A program made the translations under genes and the position numbers. A stretch of 64,000 nt of DNA, taken from contig CAZAFH010000015.1 of NCBI GenBank assembly GCA_964484265.1, positions 25,679 through 89,678 of the forward strand. Reading direction: 5' to 3'. How positions within the stretch are numbered: the stretch's first letter is position 1; every line of letters begins with the position of its first letter. Under the pieces are notes generated by a model that was not told where the DNA came from, searched no databases, and saw only the letters and a program-made list of their open reading frames with translations. Shown in pieces: positions 43,999 to 52,579 of the stretch. This DNA is from SIAQ01 sp964484265. GTDB lineage: Bacteria; Planctomycetota; Planctomycetia; Gemmatales; Gemmataceae.

Positions 43999-45543
43999 AT
44001 GTTTCTCCGCATGCAATCTTCCTTGACGCTACTCGCCCTTGCTGTTTGGTGCCTGGTGGCACCCGTCGTAAGGGCGCAGAAAACCGATCCGCCCAAGAAA
44101 CGCCCCAACATCCTGTTTATCTACACCGACGATCAATCGCATCGCACTGTAAGTTGTTATCCCGAGGCTTATCGCGGCATCAAGACGCCGAACATCGACA
44201 AGCTTGCCCGAATGGGAATCCGTTTCCAGGCGGCTTACAATGGTTCCTGGTGTGCTCCCTCGCGGGCAGCTATTCTCACGGGACATCACCCCTTTGGCGT
44301 GCAATCGATGACGTTCAAGGGCCAGTACCCGTCGTCAAGCTACGATCCCGCTCTCTGCCGTTATTGGCCCGCAGTCTTCCGCCGGCTGGGCTATTTCACA
44401 GGGCAGATCGGCAAATGGCACACCGGCGCCGATGCCGGCTTCGGGCGCGACTGGGATCATCAGATTGTCTGGAATCGGCCCGCGCATCCCAAGAATGCGC
44501 CGAACTACTACAAGACCCAGCTCATCAGCATCAATGGCGCGAAAGCCAAGGACGTCGAAGGCTACTCCACCGATAACTACACCAACTGGGCTGTCGATTT
44601 CATCAACGGAAAATCGCGCGACAAGGAAAAGCCGTGGTTCCTCTGGCTATGCTACGGTGCGACGCACGGCCCATTCACGCCCGCCGCTCGTCACAAGAAA
44701 GCCTATCCCGATTTCAAATGCGACACGCCTGCCGACATCTTCAGCCCGCGCGTCGGCAAACCGGCTTACGTGCAGAAAATGAACGTCTGGGCCAAGGGTA
44801 AAGACGGACAGCCTGTTTATAAAGGTAAAGGCGATTACCAGGACAAAGAAGGCATGACCCTAATCGACGGAGTCCGCGAATACAACCAATGCGCGATGGC
44901 GATCGACGAGGGCATCGCGAAGTTGCTCGAAGCGCTCGAAGCCTCGGGGCAACTCGAAAACACGCTGATCGTCTTCACGTCGGACCAGGGTTACGCGTGG
45001 GGCGAGCACGGCTTCCGCCACAAGCTTGGGCCGTATGACGCCACGATCCGCGCGCCATTGATTGTCGCCATGCCGGGTACGATTCCCGCAGGCAAGACCT
45101 GTCCCGTGCCCGTGTCGGGCGTTGATTTCGCGCCGACGTTCTTCCGCACGGCTGGTTTCGATCTGCCCTGGAAGATGCATGGCCGAGACCTCACACCGCT
45201 TTTCAGGAACCCCGATGCCAAATGGACGGAGCCTATGCTCATCACGCATATGGGGCGCAGCTTCGGGAAAGATACCGATGACCCGTCGAAGATGGACATC
45301 ATCGAGGGCGTGCCATGGTGGGTTGCGACGCGCGACGGGAAAACGAAGTACATCCGCACGCTCGTCGAGAATGAAATCGAGGAGTTGTACGATCTCGAAC
45401 GCGACCCGAACGAACTGACCAACCTGGCCCTTCAACCCGCCCATCGCGAAACGCTCGGACGCATGCGTGCCTTGACCATCGCGGAACTGCGCCGCTGCGA
45501 GGCCGGCTTCGTCAACCGTATGCCACGCGCGAAGACGGAGTGA
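43999..45543 (+). CDS. sulfatase (arylsulfatase family, Cys type)
   Basis: The 514-residue protein is a secreted alkaline-phosphatase-superfamily sulfatase. It starts with a signal peptide (LLALAVWCLVAPVVRAQ) and shows ILFIYTDDQSH near residue 43 with the paired metal-binding Asp residues. The sulfatase consensus CAPSRAAILTGHHP has Cys85, to be converted to formylglycine by FGE. LENTLIVFTSDQGYAWGEHG and the C-terminal ELYDLERDPNELTNLA are the expected second half. It removes sulfate esters, probably from glycans. ATG 43999 has a G-rich stretch six bases upstream; an upstream in-frame frame from 43795 overlaps the previous gene. Confidence 0.94.
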   Translation: MFLRMQSSLTLLALAVWCLVAPVVRAQKTDPPKKRPNILFIYTDDQSHRTVSCYPEAYRGIKTPNIDKLARMGIRFQAAYNGSWCAPSRAAILTGHHPFGVQSMTFKGQYPSSSYDPALCRYWPAVFRRLGYFTGQIGKWHTGADAGFGRDWDHQIVWNRPAHPKNAPNYYKTQLISINGAKAKDVEGYSTDNYTNWAVDFINGKSRDKEKPWFLWLCYGATHGPFTPAARHKKAYPDFKCDTPADIFSPRVGKPAYVQKMNVWAKGKDGQPVYKGKGDYQDKEGMTLIDGVREYNQCAMAIDEGIAKLLEALEASGQLENTLIVFTSDQGYAWGEHGFRHKLGPYDATIRAPLIVAMPGTIPAGKTCPVPVSGVDFAPTFFRTAGFDLPWKMHGRDLTPLFRNPDAKWTEPMLITHMGRSFGKDTDDPSKMDIIEGVPWWVATRDGKTKYIRTLVENEIEELYDLERDPNELTNLALQPAHRETLGRMRALTIAELRRCEAGFVNRMPRAKTE

Positions 45544-45613
45544 TAGTGATCGACCGAGGCGCGGGGACGTTCGCTCTCCCGCGCCTGCAATGCCTGACGC
45601 CACGAGGAAGACC

Positions 45614-48193
45614 ATGCCCCTCTTCGATCTGTTTTTTTCGCTGCGCGGCCGGGTGGGCCGGGGCGATTGGTGGTACGCTACACTTCTTGTGCTTTCGGTT
45701 TTCACGACCTTTTACATATTGCTCGACGCGATCGGGCTACGGATCTTGAGTTGGGTATTCTACCCGCCGTTGTACTGGACGCTTCTCGCCGTAGCGGCTA
45801 AGCGATTCCATGATCGTGGGCGTTCGGGTTGGTGGTTGCTGTTGTTGGTCGTACCAATCATTGGTTTTCTCTGGCTGATCTGGAATCTCGGATTCCGCGC
45901 CGGTGATCCGGTCGAGAATCGCCACGGCGCCGTCCCGAACCGCGAGGAGATGGACTACCTTTCCGTCGCTGAACCCGCGAACAACGTCGTCAATGACGTC
46001 ACCCAGATCAATCCAATCGAGGTGGCCGGCCTCGTCAAACCGCGCACGCTTCAGGAGCTTTGCAAGGCCGTCACGGATACGGCTGGGCCAATTTCCATAG
46101 GCGGCGGACATTTCAGCATGGGCGGGCAGACCGCGAGTCCGGGCAGTTTGCATATCGACATGCGAGCATTCAACAAGGTGTTGGCGTTTCGCCCGCAAGA
46201 ACGCCGAATTCGCGTGCAGGCAGGGATTCGCTGGTGCGACATTCAGCGCTTCCTCGATCCGCACGGCCTGTCGGTGAAGATCATGCAGACGTACGCCAAC
46301 TTCACCGTCGGCGGATCGCTTAGCGTCAACGCGCATGGGCGTTACATGGGCCTTGGTCCTGTCGCTCTTTCCGTGCGGGCGATTTTGATCGTGCTCGCCG
46401 ACGGAACCAGGCACGAAGCCAGCCCGACGGTCAATGCCGAGCTATTCCATGGGGCAATCGGCGGGTACGGCGGGCTGGGCGTCATCGCCGAGGTCGAGCT
46501 TGACGTCGTCGAGAATCGCCGCGTGAAATGCGTGACGAAAAAGATGCCGGTGAGTGAGTATCTCGCCTACTTCCAGGCGAACATACGGACCGACAATCAC
46601 GCGGTGTTTCACAATGCCGACTTGTATCCGCCGCACTATTCGATGGTGCTCGCGCAGACGTGGTTCGAGACGGAGCACCCGGTCACGCAGACCAATCGGC
46701 TGATGCGCCTGCGGTCGTCGTTTCCGCTCGAGCGCTATTTTTTCTGGGCGATATCGGAAACGCCCACGGGCAAATGGCGGCGCGAATTTCTTTTCGATCC
46801 GCTGCTTTTTTTCAAGCAAAATGTCCACTGGCGGAACTACGAGGCCGGCTATGATGTGGCCGAACTCGAACCGGCTTCACGCGCCCGTTCGACTTATGTT
46901 CTTCAAGAATATTTTGTGCCTGTCGGCAGATTGATGGAATTCGTCCCCAAGATCGGCGAGATACTCAATCGATATGGCGTAAACGCGATCAACATTTCCA
47001 TTCGACACGCACTTTCCGATCTAGGCTCGGTGCTGGCGTGGGCGCGGGAGGAAGTGTTCGCCTTCGTGCTTTATTACAAACAGGGCACAGCCGATCACGA
47101 CAAGAATGCCGTCGGCATCTGGACGCGCGAGCTGATCGAGGCCGTTTTATCGGTCGGGGGGACTTACTACTTGCCCTACCAACTGCACGCCACCGTTGAC
47201 CAGTTTCACCGCGCTTACCCGCGGGCGCAGGAATACTTCTCGCTGAAGCGGCGTCTCGATCCGCAGTATCGATTTCGCAACGCGCTGTGGGACAAGTACT
47301 ACGCGCCGACGTTGCAAACTGAACCTGCGCACGCACCGGATTTCGCGGGGTCCGAGTTCAAGCAGGTATTCGCCGATCTGGCTTACCGCGATCGATTCTT
47401 CAAGTTCTTGCAGAACATTTTTCACCTCTATCCCGAGGACCGCTTCCACTGTCTCATCGATCAGGCTCGTTTAAAATTCGCCACCGATAAAGAGGCCTAC
47501 GAACATGTGCAAGCGGAGTTGCCGAAGATCAAGCCCTTCCTTTCGCTGCTAACGCTCGCCCTGCCCGCACTGAGGAAGCAAAAACGCGAGATGGCCCGGC
47601 AAACGCTGGAGCTTCTCGGCGATCGCAAGACGTTCGGCGGCTACCTCGAAATTGGCTCCGTCGGCCGATACATCAGCGAGCTGCGCAAGCACGTGCAGGT
47701 CGCCGGCCCAATCTTCATCACCAACGATATCGCACCAACGAATAGCCCCGGCGACATCATGGAACGTGGGCAGTATTCGCCAATAGGCACATTCCACCTA
47801 CTCGACTACGAACCGCTCGAAACCAAGGGGATCGGTCCGGAAAGCCTGGACCTCGTCACCTGCTTCATCGGACTGCATCACTGCCCGACTGAAAAGCTTG
47901 ATGCATTCGCCCGGTCGATTCATCGCGTGCTCAAACCCGGCGGCGTATTCATCATGCGTGATCACGATTGCACGACGCCGGAGATGAGCCTGTTCGTCTC
48001 GCTCGTGCATACCGTTTTCAACTGCGGTCTGGGCGTGAGCTGGCAGGACAATGAAAAAGAGTTCAAAAGCTTCAAGTCGGTTCAAGCCTGGATCGCATAC
48101 CTTGCCGAGCGCGGATTCCGCGACGCGGGGCCACGCCTCCTGCAGGCGAACGATCCGACAGACAACACGCTGCTCGCATTCATCCGAACCTGA
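45614..48193 (+). CDS. three-domain fusion: DUF805 membrane domain, FAD-linked oxidase, methyltransferase
   Basis: The 859-residue protein has three recognisable parts. Residues 1-110 form a DUF805-like membrane domain (LFDLFFSLRGRVGRGDWWYA and DRGRSGWWLLLLVVPIIGFLWL). Residues about 125-560 form a vanillyl-alcohol-oxidase-type FAD domain (ISIGGGHFSMGGQTASPGS near residue 160, TVGGSLSVNAHGR near 233, GAIGGYGGLGVIAEVELD near 280). The FAD half ends YFSLKRRLDPQYRFRNALWDKYY. Residues about 655-850 resemble a class I SAM methyltransferase (GGYLEIGSVG, LDLVTCFIGLHHCPTEK, HRVLKPGGVFIMRDHD). I know of no characterised enzyme with this order. The substrate is unknown. ATG 45614 has GAGGA upstream. 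The next gene starts 23 bases later. Confidence 0.85.
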   Translation: MPLFDLFFSLRGRVGRGDWWYATLLVLSVFTTFYILLDAIGLRILSWVFYPPLYWTLLAVAAKRFHDRGRSGWWLLLLVVPIIGFLWLIWNLGFRAGDPVENRHGAVPNREEMDYLSVAEPANNVVNDVTQINPIEVAGLVKPRTLQELCKAVTDTAGPISIGGGHFSMGGQTASPGSLHIDMRAFNKVLAFRPQERRIRVQAGIRWCDIQRFLDPHGLSVKIMQTYANFTVGGSLSVNAHGRYMGLGPVALSVRAILIVLADGTRHEASPTVNAELFHGAIGGYGGLGVIAEVELDVVENRRVKCVTKKMPVSEYLAYFQANIRTDNHAVFHNADLYPPHYSMVLAQTWFETEHPVTQTNRLMRLRSSFPLERYFFWAISETPTGKWRREFLFDPLLFFKQNVHWRNYEAGYDVAELEPASRARSTYVLQEYFVPVGRLMEFVPKIGEILNRYGVNAINISIRHALSDLGSVLAWAREEVFAFVLYYKQGTADHDKNAVGIWTRELIEAVLSVGGTYYLPYQLHATVDQFHRAYPRAQEYFSLKRRLDPQYRFRNALWDKYYAPTLQTEPAHAPDFAGSEFKQVFADLAYRDRFFKFLQNIFHLYPEDRFHCLIDQARLKFATDKEAYEHVQAELPKIKPFLSLLTLALPALRKQKREMARQTLELLGDRKTFGGYLEIGSVGRYISELRKHVQVAGPIFITNDIAPTNSPGDIMERGQYSPIGTFHLLDYEPLETKGIGPESLDLVTCFIGLHHCPTEKLDAFARSIHRVLKPGGVFIMRDHDCTTPEMSLFVSLVHTVFNCGLGVSWQDNEKEFKSFKSVQAWIAYLAERGFRDAGPRLLQANDPTDNTLLAFIRT

Positions 48194-48216
48194 CGCGCCA
48201 TGAAAGGACTGCAGAC

Positions 48217-49293
48217 ATGAAACTCCGTCCCCTGGCGATCGGCGCGGCAATGTGTGCTATCGTGGCGCTGACGCTGAAATACCAGTTCGCTGCGCCGCCT
48301 TCCGGCAACTCGCCGGCTCCACAAACGAAGATCACGCCGCGCGCGGATGAAAAGGATCGGCGTGCGCCGGACAATACCTTTCTCACGTTTCCTGAGTGGT
48401 ATCTCGTTTACAGCCCGGACGAGTACGCCGACTTCATCGTCGATCGGCCGCCGAGTGAATTTCCCTATCTGGGCCATATTGGGCAGCTTTGGCAGGGGTA
48501 TTACGCGATTCACAAAGCGACGAAGGACGACTACCCGTTCAATGCCGACTATCACATCATGATCGGCATTATTGCGGGCAGTACCACGGCGGAGTACGGC
48601 ATGAAATGGGGGTACGAGGCCATCGTCGGCCGCGTGACAGAAGCGACTCGCCTGGGCAAGATGACGCCGGAGGACCGCCTCGCAGCCGAAGTGGCCCGCG
48701 AATATGTGCGGTTTCTCGACGTTGAACCGTGGTACAAGTTCGATTTTCTTACCCCGCTAAAACGACTCTGGACGGAGACGGGATTTTTCAGCAGCGCACC
48801 AATTCGCAGCTGGGAACGCAAGTATTATCTCACGTCCGATTTTCTCGCCAAGGCGGCTTATGGCTGGATCATTAGGCAGATGTCGGAATCATCTTATGGC
48901 ATCGAGTCACCTCACACGGCTGTCGTTCTCGATCATTTTCCATTGGCGGCACGCGCGGAGCTGCCCGAGATCAAGGTGCTTGAATCCAACGAAGACGGAT
49001 CGGTGCTCGTGCATGTGCCGCGCTATCAGGCGTTCACTAAGCACGCGATTGCTTTGGCGAAGCGCGATGTGCGATGTCTGGAGATTGCGGGAAACCGCGG
49101 CCTAATCATGGTGAGTGTAATCGCCAGCGGCGATATAGATACCTCACGCTGGCGCACGATCTTGCAGCAGCCGATATTGACACGCCTGGGAAAACGCCGG
49201 CTCGCGCTGGCGATGCCCGTCGCCGAGTTGCCTGATGCTCTGCGAAGACTGGGCGGCGCAGGCGTGACGATCGAGCACGTCTACGACTATTGA
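48217..49293 (+). CDS. conserved membrane-anchored protein of unknown function, FPEWYLVYSPDEYA type
   Basis: The 358-residue protein has one N-terminal hydrophobic helix (LAIGAAMCAIVALTLKY) and then a domain starting RAPDNTFLTFPEWYLVYSPDEYADFI. A second recognisable block is DYHIMIGIIAGSTTAEYGMKWGYEAIVGRVTE, and a third is VEPWYKFDFLTPLKRLWTETGF. No catalytic motif or known fold can be named. Trp/Tyr/His-rich blocks suggest a small-molecule or cofactor site. It follows the DUF805-FAD-methyltransferase gene by 23 bases with AAAGGA before its ATG, so the two probably work together. It is convergent with the sensor kinase gene. Confidence 0.7.
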   Translation: MKLRPLAIGAAMCAIVALTLKYQFAAPPSGNSPAPQTKITPRADEKDRRAPDNTFLTFPEWYLVYSPDEYADFIVDRPPSEFPYLGHIGQLWQGYYAIHKATKDDYPFNADYHIMIGIIAGSTTAEYGMKWGYEAIVGRVTEATRLGKMTPEDRLAAEVAREYVRFLDVEPWYKFDFLTPLKRLWTETGFFSSAPIRSWERKYYLTSDFLAKAAYGWIIRQMSESSYGIESPHTAVVLDHFPLAARAELPEIKVLESNEDGSVLVHVPRYQAFTKHAIALAKRDVRCLEIAGNRGLIMVSVIASGDIDTSRWRTILQQPILTRLGKRRLALAMPVAELPDALRRLGGAGVTIEHVYDY

Positions 49294-49302
49294 TGTGGCG
49301 AG

Positions 49303-52300
49303 TTACGCGCTCACGCGATAGGGTTGCGCATCGTCCTGCGGGCGTTCGCGCGTTTCGGGCAGGAGCAGCGTCCAGGTATTGCCGTCGCGCCGATTGGATT
49401 CGATATCGACGCATCCGCCGGTCTGGCGAATGATCCCATAAGCGGTGGCGAGCGACAAATCGCCCTTATGCCCATCGCGAAGCGACTGGTACGGCTCGAA
49501 CAGGTGGGCGCGAGCTTCGTCGCTCATCGGCTTGCCCGTGTCGGTGAATCGAATGCGGACGTAGTTGCCCGGCGCCATCTCCGCGTGCGTCAACTGATCG
49601 CGGCCAAGCTTGACGCGCTCGGTGAGGATCGAAACCTCGCCGCCTGTAGGCATGTGGTGGCGCAGGCTTTCCATGATGTGCAGGATCGCCTGCTCCAGCG
49701 GGTCGGCATCCGACTTCACCCAGAGCGATTCGCTTGCCGGTTCCAGGTTCAGCTTGATGTTGTAGCCGAGCGCGTGCTTTAGCTTGTCTTCCATGCCGAT
49801 GATCTGCTCATTCAAATCGAGCGGCTTCAGTTCCAGCAGATGATTGCGGCTGTAGCCAAGCAGCGACTGCGTCAGTTCCGCGCCTCGGCTCGCGGCGGCG
49901 CGGATTTCTTCGACGTAGTGCTGGGCCATGTGATCTTTCGGCAGATTCTCGCGCAGAACGTCGGTGTTTCCCAAAACCACGGAGAGCACGCCGTTGATGT
50001 CATGCGCGACGCCGGTGGCCAATCGGCGTGCCGTCTGCTTGCCCGCCTGAAGCGTGGCTTCGTGTGCTTCGCGTTCGCGGTGGAGCTGGTGCAGTCGCTC
50101 CTGGTGGTCGCGCAGTGCCGACTCGAATTCCTCGCGATCCTTGTCGCGAAGGCGCAGGGCGGCTTCGAGCTCCGCGATCTTTTTCTCGTAGTCGCGTTGT
50201 TGCCGATCGAACTGTTTTTGCTTCTTCTCGGCGTCACGCTGTTGCGATTCCCAGCTTTGCTTTTCGTGCTCGTAATCGTCGAGACGTTTCTGCCAGGTGC
50301 GCGATTGATCCTGATGTTCGCGCAATTTCGCTTCGAGGTTTCTGTGCTTGGTAATATCGCGGAAGTGAAATTGCAACGCGCCGTCGGGGTGCTCGGTATC
50401 GCGCAACGCTTGAGCGTAGACTTCGAGCGTGCGGCCGCCTTCGAGCTGCATCTCCCAGCAGGCATCCGCGTCCACCGCAGTGCGGCCTTGCGCGGTCTTG
50501 CGGAAATCGTCCCAGCCGGTCTCGACTTGCGACTCCATGTGGGCAGCGATCGTTTCCCAGGTGTGGCCGGCGAGCGTCTCGTCGGAGAGCTTCCATAGCC
50601 GAACAAACGCCGGGTTCCACGACAGAGCTTCGCCGCGGCGCGATAGAACGAGAAGCCCCTCGCTGTTGGCCTGCTGATGCGTATTGAGCAGCCAGGAATG
50701 CCGCCGTAACTGTTCCTGGGCGACGGAGTCGCGATCGCGCACTTTGGCGAGTTCGCGCTCCAGTTCGACGATTCGCCGTTCCGCGGTTTTACGAGCGTCG
50801 ATGGGAATCGCCACGCCGAGGATCGGCTGCACGCCGTCGATTTGTTTCGGCGCTAGTCGATGTTGGCCCTGGAACCACTGCTCGCGGCCATCGACATCGC
50901 GAAGGCGGAACTCGTCGATGCTGATGCCATTCGCGCAGCGCGCCGGCAGATTGGCGAAGAGCGCCGCGTCATCAGGATGCAATGCGGCCTGGAATCGCTC
51001 GGCCGCGTGACTGGCGTCCAGGCCTGGCGTCATGGTCGAATCGGAATAATTGTTGACAGACGTAAAGCGGCGCGACTTCGGATCGTAGACGTACGCCAGC
51101 GCCGGCAAGTTGTCGAGCGTCATTGGTTCGGGTTGCTTGGCGTCGTGCGTCGGCATGGGCACGTCGCTCGTTTCACGCAGGTTGCGAAGCTCGACAACGT
51201 AGGCGTTCACGCCGTCGCGGTCGTGGCACACCAGTTCGACATCGTGCCACACGCCGTATTCCCCGCTGAGCCGGCATGGCGCGGGCGGTTCGACGGTGTC
51301 GGTCTCGAGGATGTGCTGAATGCGTGCGCGATCCTGGGTATGGATCAAATCCAGAATCGGCCGGCCGACTAATTCTTCCTTGTTGTAATGGAACGCCGAT
51401 GACCAGACGCTGTTCGCAAAGAGGATGATGCCCTTGCGATCCAGCACCGCGACGGCATTCTGATGATGCTCGACCATCGCGCGAAAGCGTGCCTCGCTCT
51501 GTGTCAATTCGGCGAGCTTGCGATTCGATCGGCGCAGCTCGCGGTCGAACAGCAGCCACAGCAGCACGCCGCCCAGAAGCAACGCCACGCCCACGAGCGC
51601 CGAGGCTGCGATGGAATGCCAGCGCGCGCGGTAGAGGCGATCGAGATCGCGCAGCGTGACGCCGAGTTCCCCACGGAGTGCGCCGGTCTGCTGGTCGGCG
51701 CGGTCGCGTGCTTGCATGAAGTCGTCGCGCCATTTAATGCGCTGATCGAGCGTCGGCTGGCCGAGCAACAACGTGAACGATTTGTTCATCGACTGCACCT
51801 GCTCATCGATGCGCGAAAGCTCTTTGTTCCATTCCGAGCGCTCGCGGAATGCGGCCTTGAGCTGATCGTGCAAACGAGCGTAGTTGTCGTGATTGATGGT
51901 CCATGCCGTGCGGTCGCCGGTTGCGTTCACGGCGGGCACGACACTGGCGAAATGCCGCAGCGATTCCTCGAGTTTCACGAGCTGTTGGTCATGTTCGCGC
52001 AGCTCGACCTGCTCGGCACGCAGGCGGTCTGCGTCGAGCAATACCGCAAAGTTCCAGCCGAGGAAGCTCGCCAGCAGCACTCCGGCGCCGATGATCCAGC
52101 CGCCCGGCAGACCCTCGGCGCGACGAAGATGCTTACGCAGCATCTGGCAGAAGATCGCGAAGCAGAGCAGTATGTCAAGCACGCCGATGAAAAGTAGAAC
52201 GTAGTTCGGCGTATCGATTCCGTGTTGGAAGGTGCTGTTGATCAGCCAAACGCCGCTCAGCAGACCGAGTACGGTAAAGAATTCGGGCAACGGCAAGCGG

Positions 52301-52323
52301 AAAGAGGGCCGAGTCATATCCAT
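49303..52323 (-). CDS. PAS-domain membrane sensor histidine kinase with degenerate ATP-binding site
   Basis: The 1006-residue protein has N-terminal transmembrane helices (about residues 10-90), a periplasmic helical segment and another helix near 255-275. Three PAS-like domains (about 290-650) and a long coiled coil rich in Lys/Glu/Gln (about 690-760) follow. The phosphoacceptor box is intact (ATGVAHDINGVLSVVLGN, His774). The catalytic domain has lost key residues: the N-box reads LEQAILHIMESLRHHMPTGG with both asparagines replaced. The G1 box reads DTGKPMS and the G2 region HKGDLSLATAYG. It is therefore probably a pseudokinase or signalling adaptor. ATG 52323 was chosen; 52386 is an alternative. 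Confidence 0.82.
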   Translation of the reverse strand: MDMTRPSFRLPLPEFFTVLGLLSGVWLINSTFQHGIDTPNYVLLFIGVLDILLCFAIFCQMLRKHLRRAEGLPGGWIIGAGVLLASFLGWNFAVLLDADRLRAEQVELREHDQQLVKLEESLRHFASVVPAVNATGDRTAWTINHDNYARLHDQLKAAFRERSEWNKELSRIDEQVQSMNKSFTLLLGQPTLDQRIKWRDDFMQARDRADQQTGALRGELGVTLRDLDRLYRARWHSIAASALVGVALLLGGVLLWLLFDRELRRSNRKLAELTQSEARFRAMVEHHQNAVAVLDRKGIILFANSVWSSAFHYNKEELVGRPILDLIHTQDRARIQHILETDTVEPPAPCRLSGEYGVWHDVELVCHDRDGVNAYVVELRNLRETSDVPMPTHDAKQPEPMTLDNLPALAYVYDPKSRRFTSVNNYSDSTMTPGLDASHAAERFQAALHPDDAALFANLPARCANGISIDEFRLRDVDGREQWFQGQHRLAPKQIDGVQPILGVAIPIDARKTAERRIVELERELAKVRDRDSVAQEQLRRHSWLLNTHQQANSEGLLVLSRRGEALSWNPAFVRLWKLSDETLAGHTWETIAAHMESQVETGWDDFRKTAQGRTAVDADACWEMQLEGGRTLEVYAQALRDTEHPDGALQFHFRDITKHRNLEAKLREHQDQSRTWQKRLDDYEHEKQSWESQQRDAEKKQKQFDRQQRDYEKKIAELEAALRLRDKDREEFESALRDHQERLHQLHREREAHEATLQAGKQTARRLATGVAHDINGVLSVVLGNTDVLRENLPKDHMAQHYVEEIRAAASRGAELTQSLLGYSRNHLLELKPLDLNEQIIGMEDKLKHALGYNIKLNLEPASESLWVKSDADPLEQAILHIMESLRHHMPTGGEVSILTERVKLGRDQLTHAEMAPGNYVRIRFTDTGKPMSDEARAHLFEPYQSLRDGHKGDLSLATAYGIIRQTGGCVDIESNRRDGNTWTLLLPETRERPQDDAQPYRVSA

Positions 52324-52579
52324 GTACTCGCTCACAAACGGGTCGGCATCAGGCCAACCCTGGGTTCCATCCCAAACGGCGCGCATCACGCAACGTCTGC
52401 GGAAAACTGGCACGCCGCGCGAATTCTACCAAATCCGCGCCGACGCAAACAAGATGGAGATGACCGCGGAAGGTAGGCAAGCCGCGCGAAAAGATAGGCG
52501 AACGCGGCAGGATGGAGTGGCCCTGTTCACGTTCAGCGCTCGCGCGGCGACTTGCGATTGCGGTATCACAGTAGCCGCG

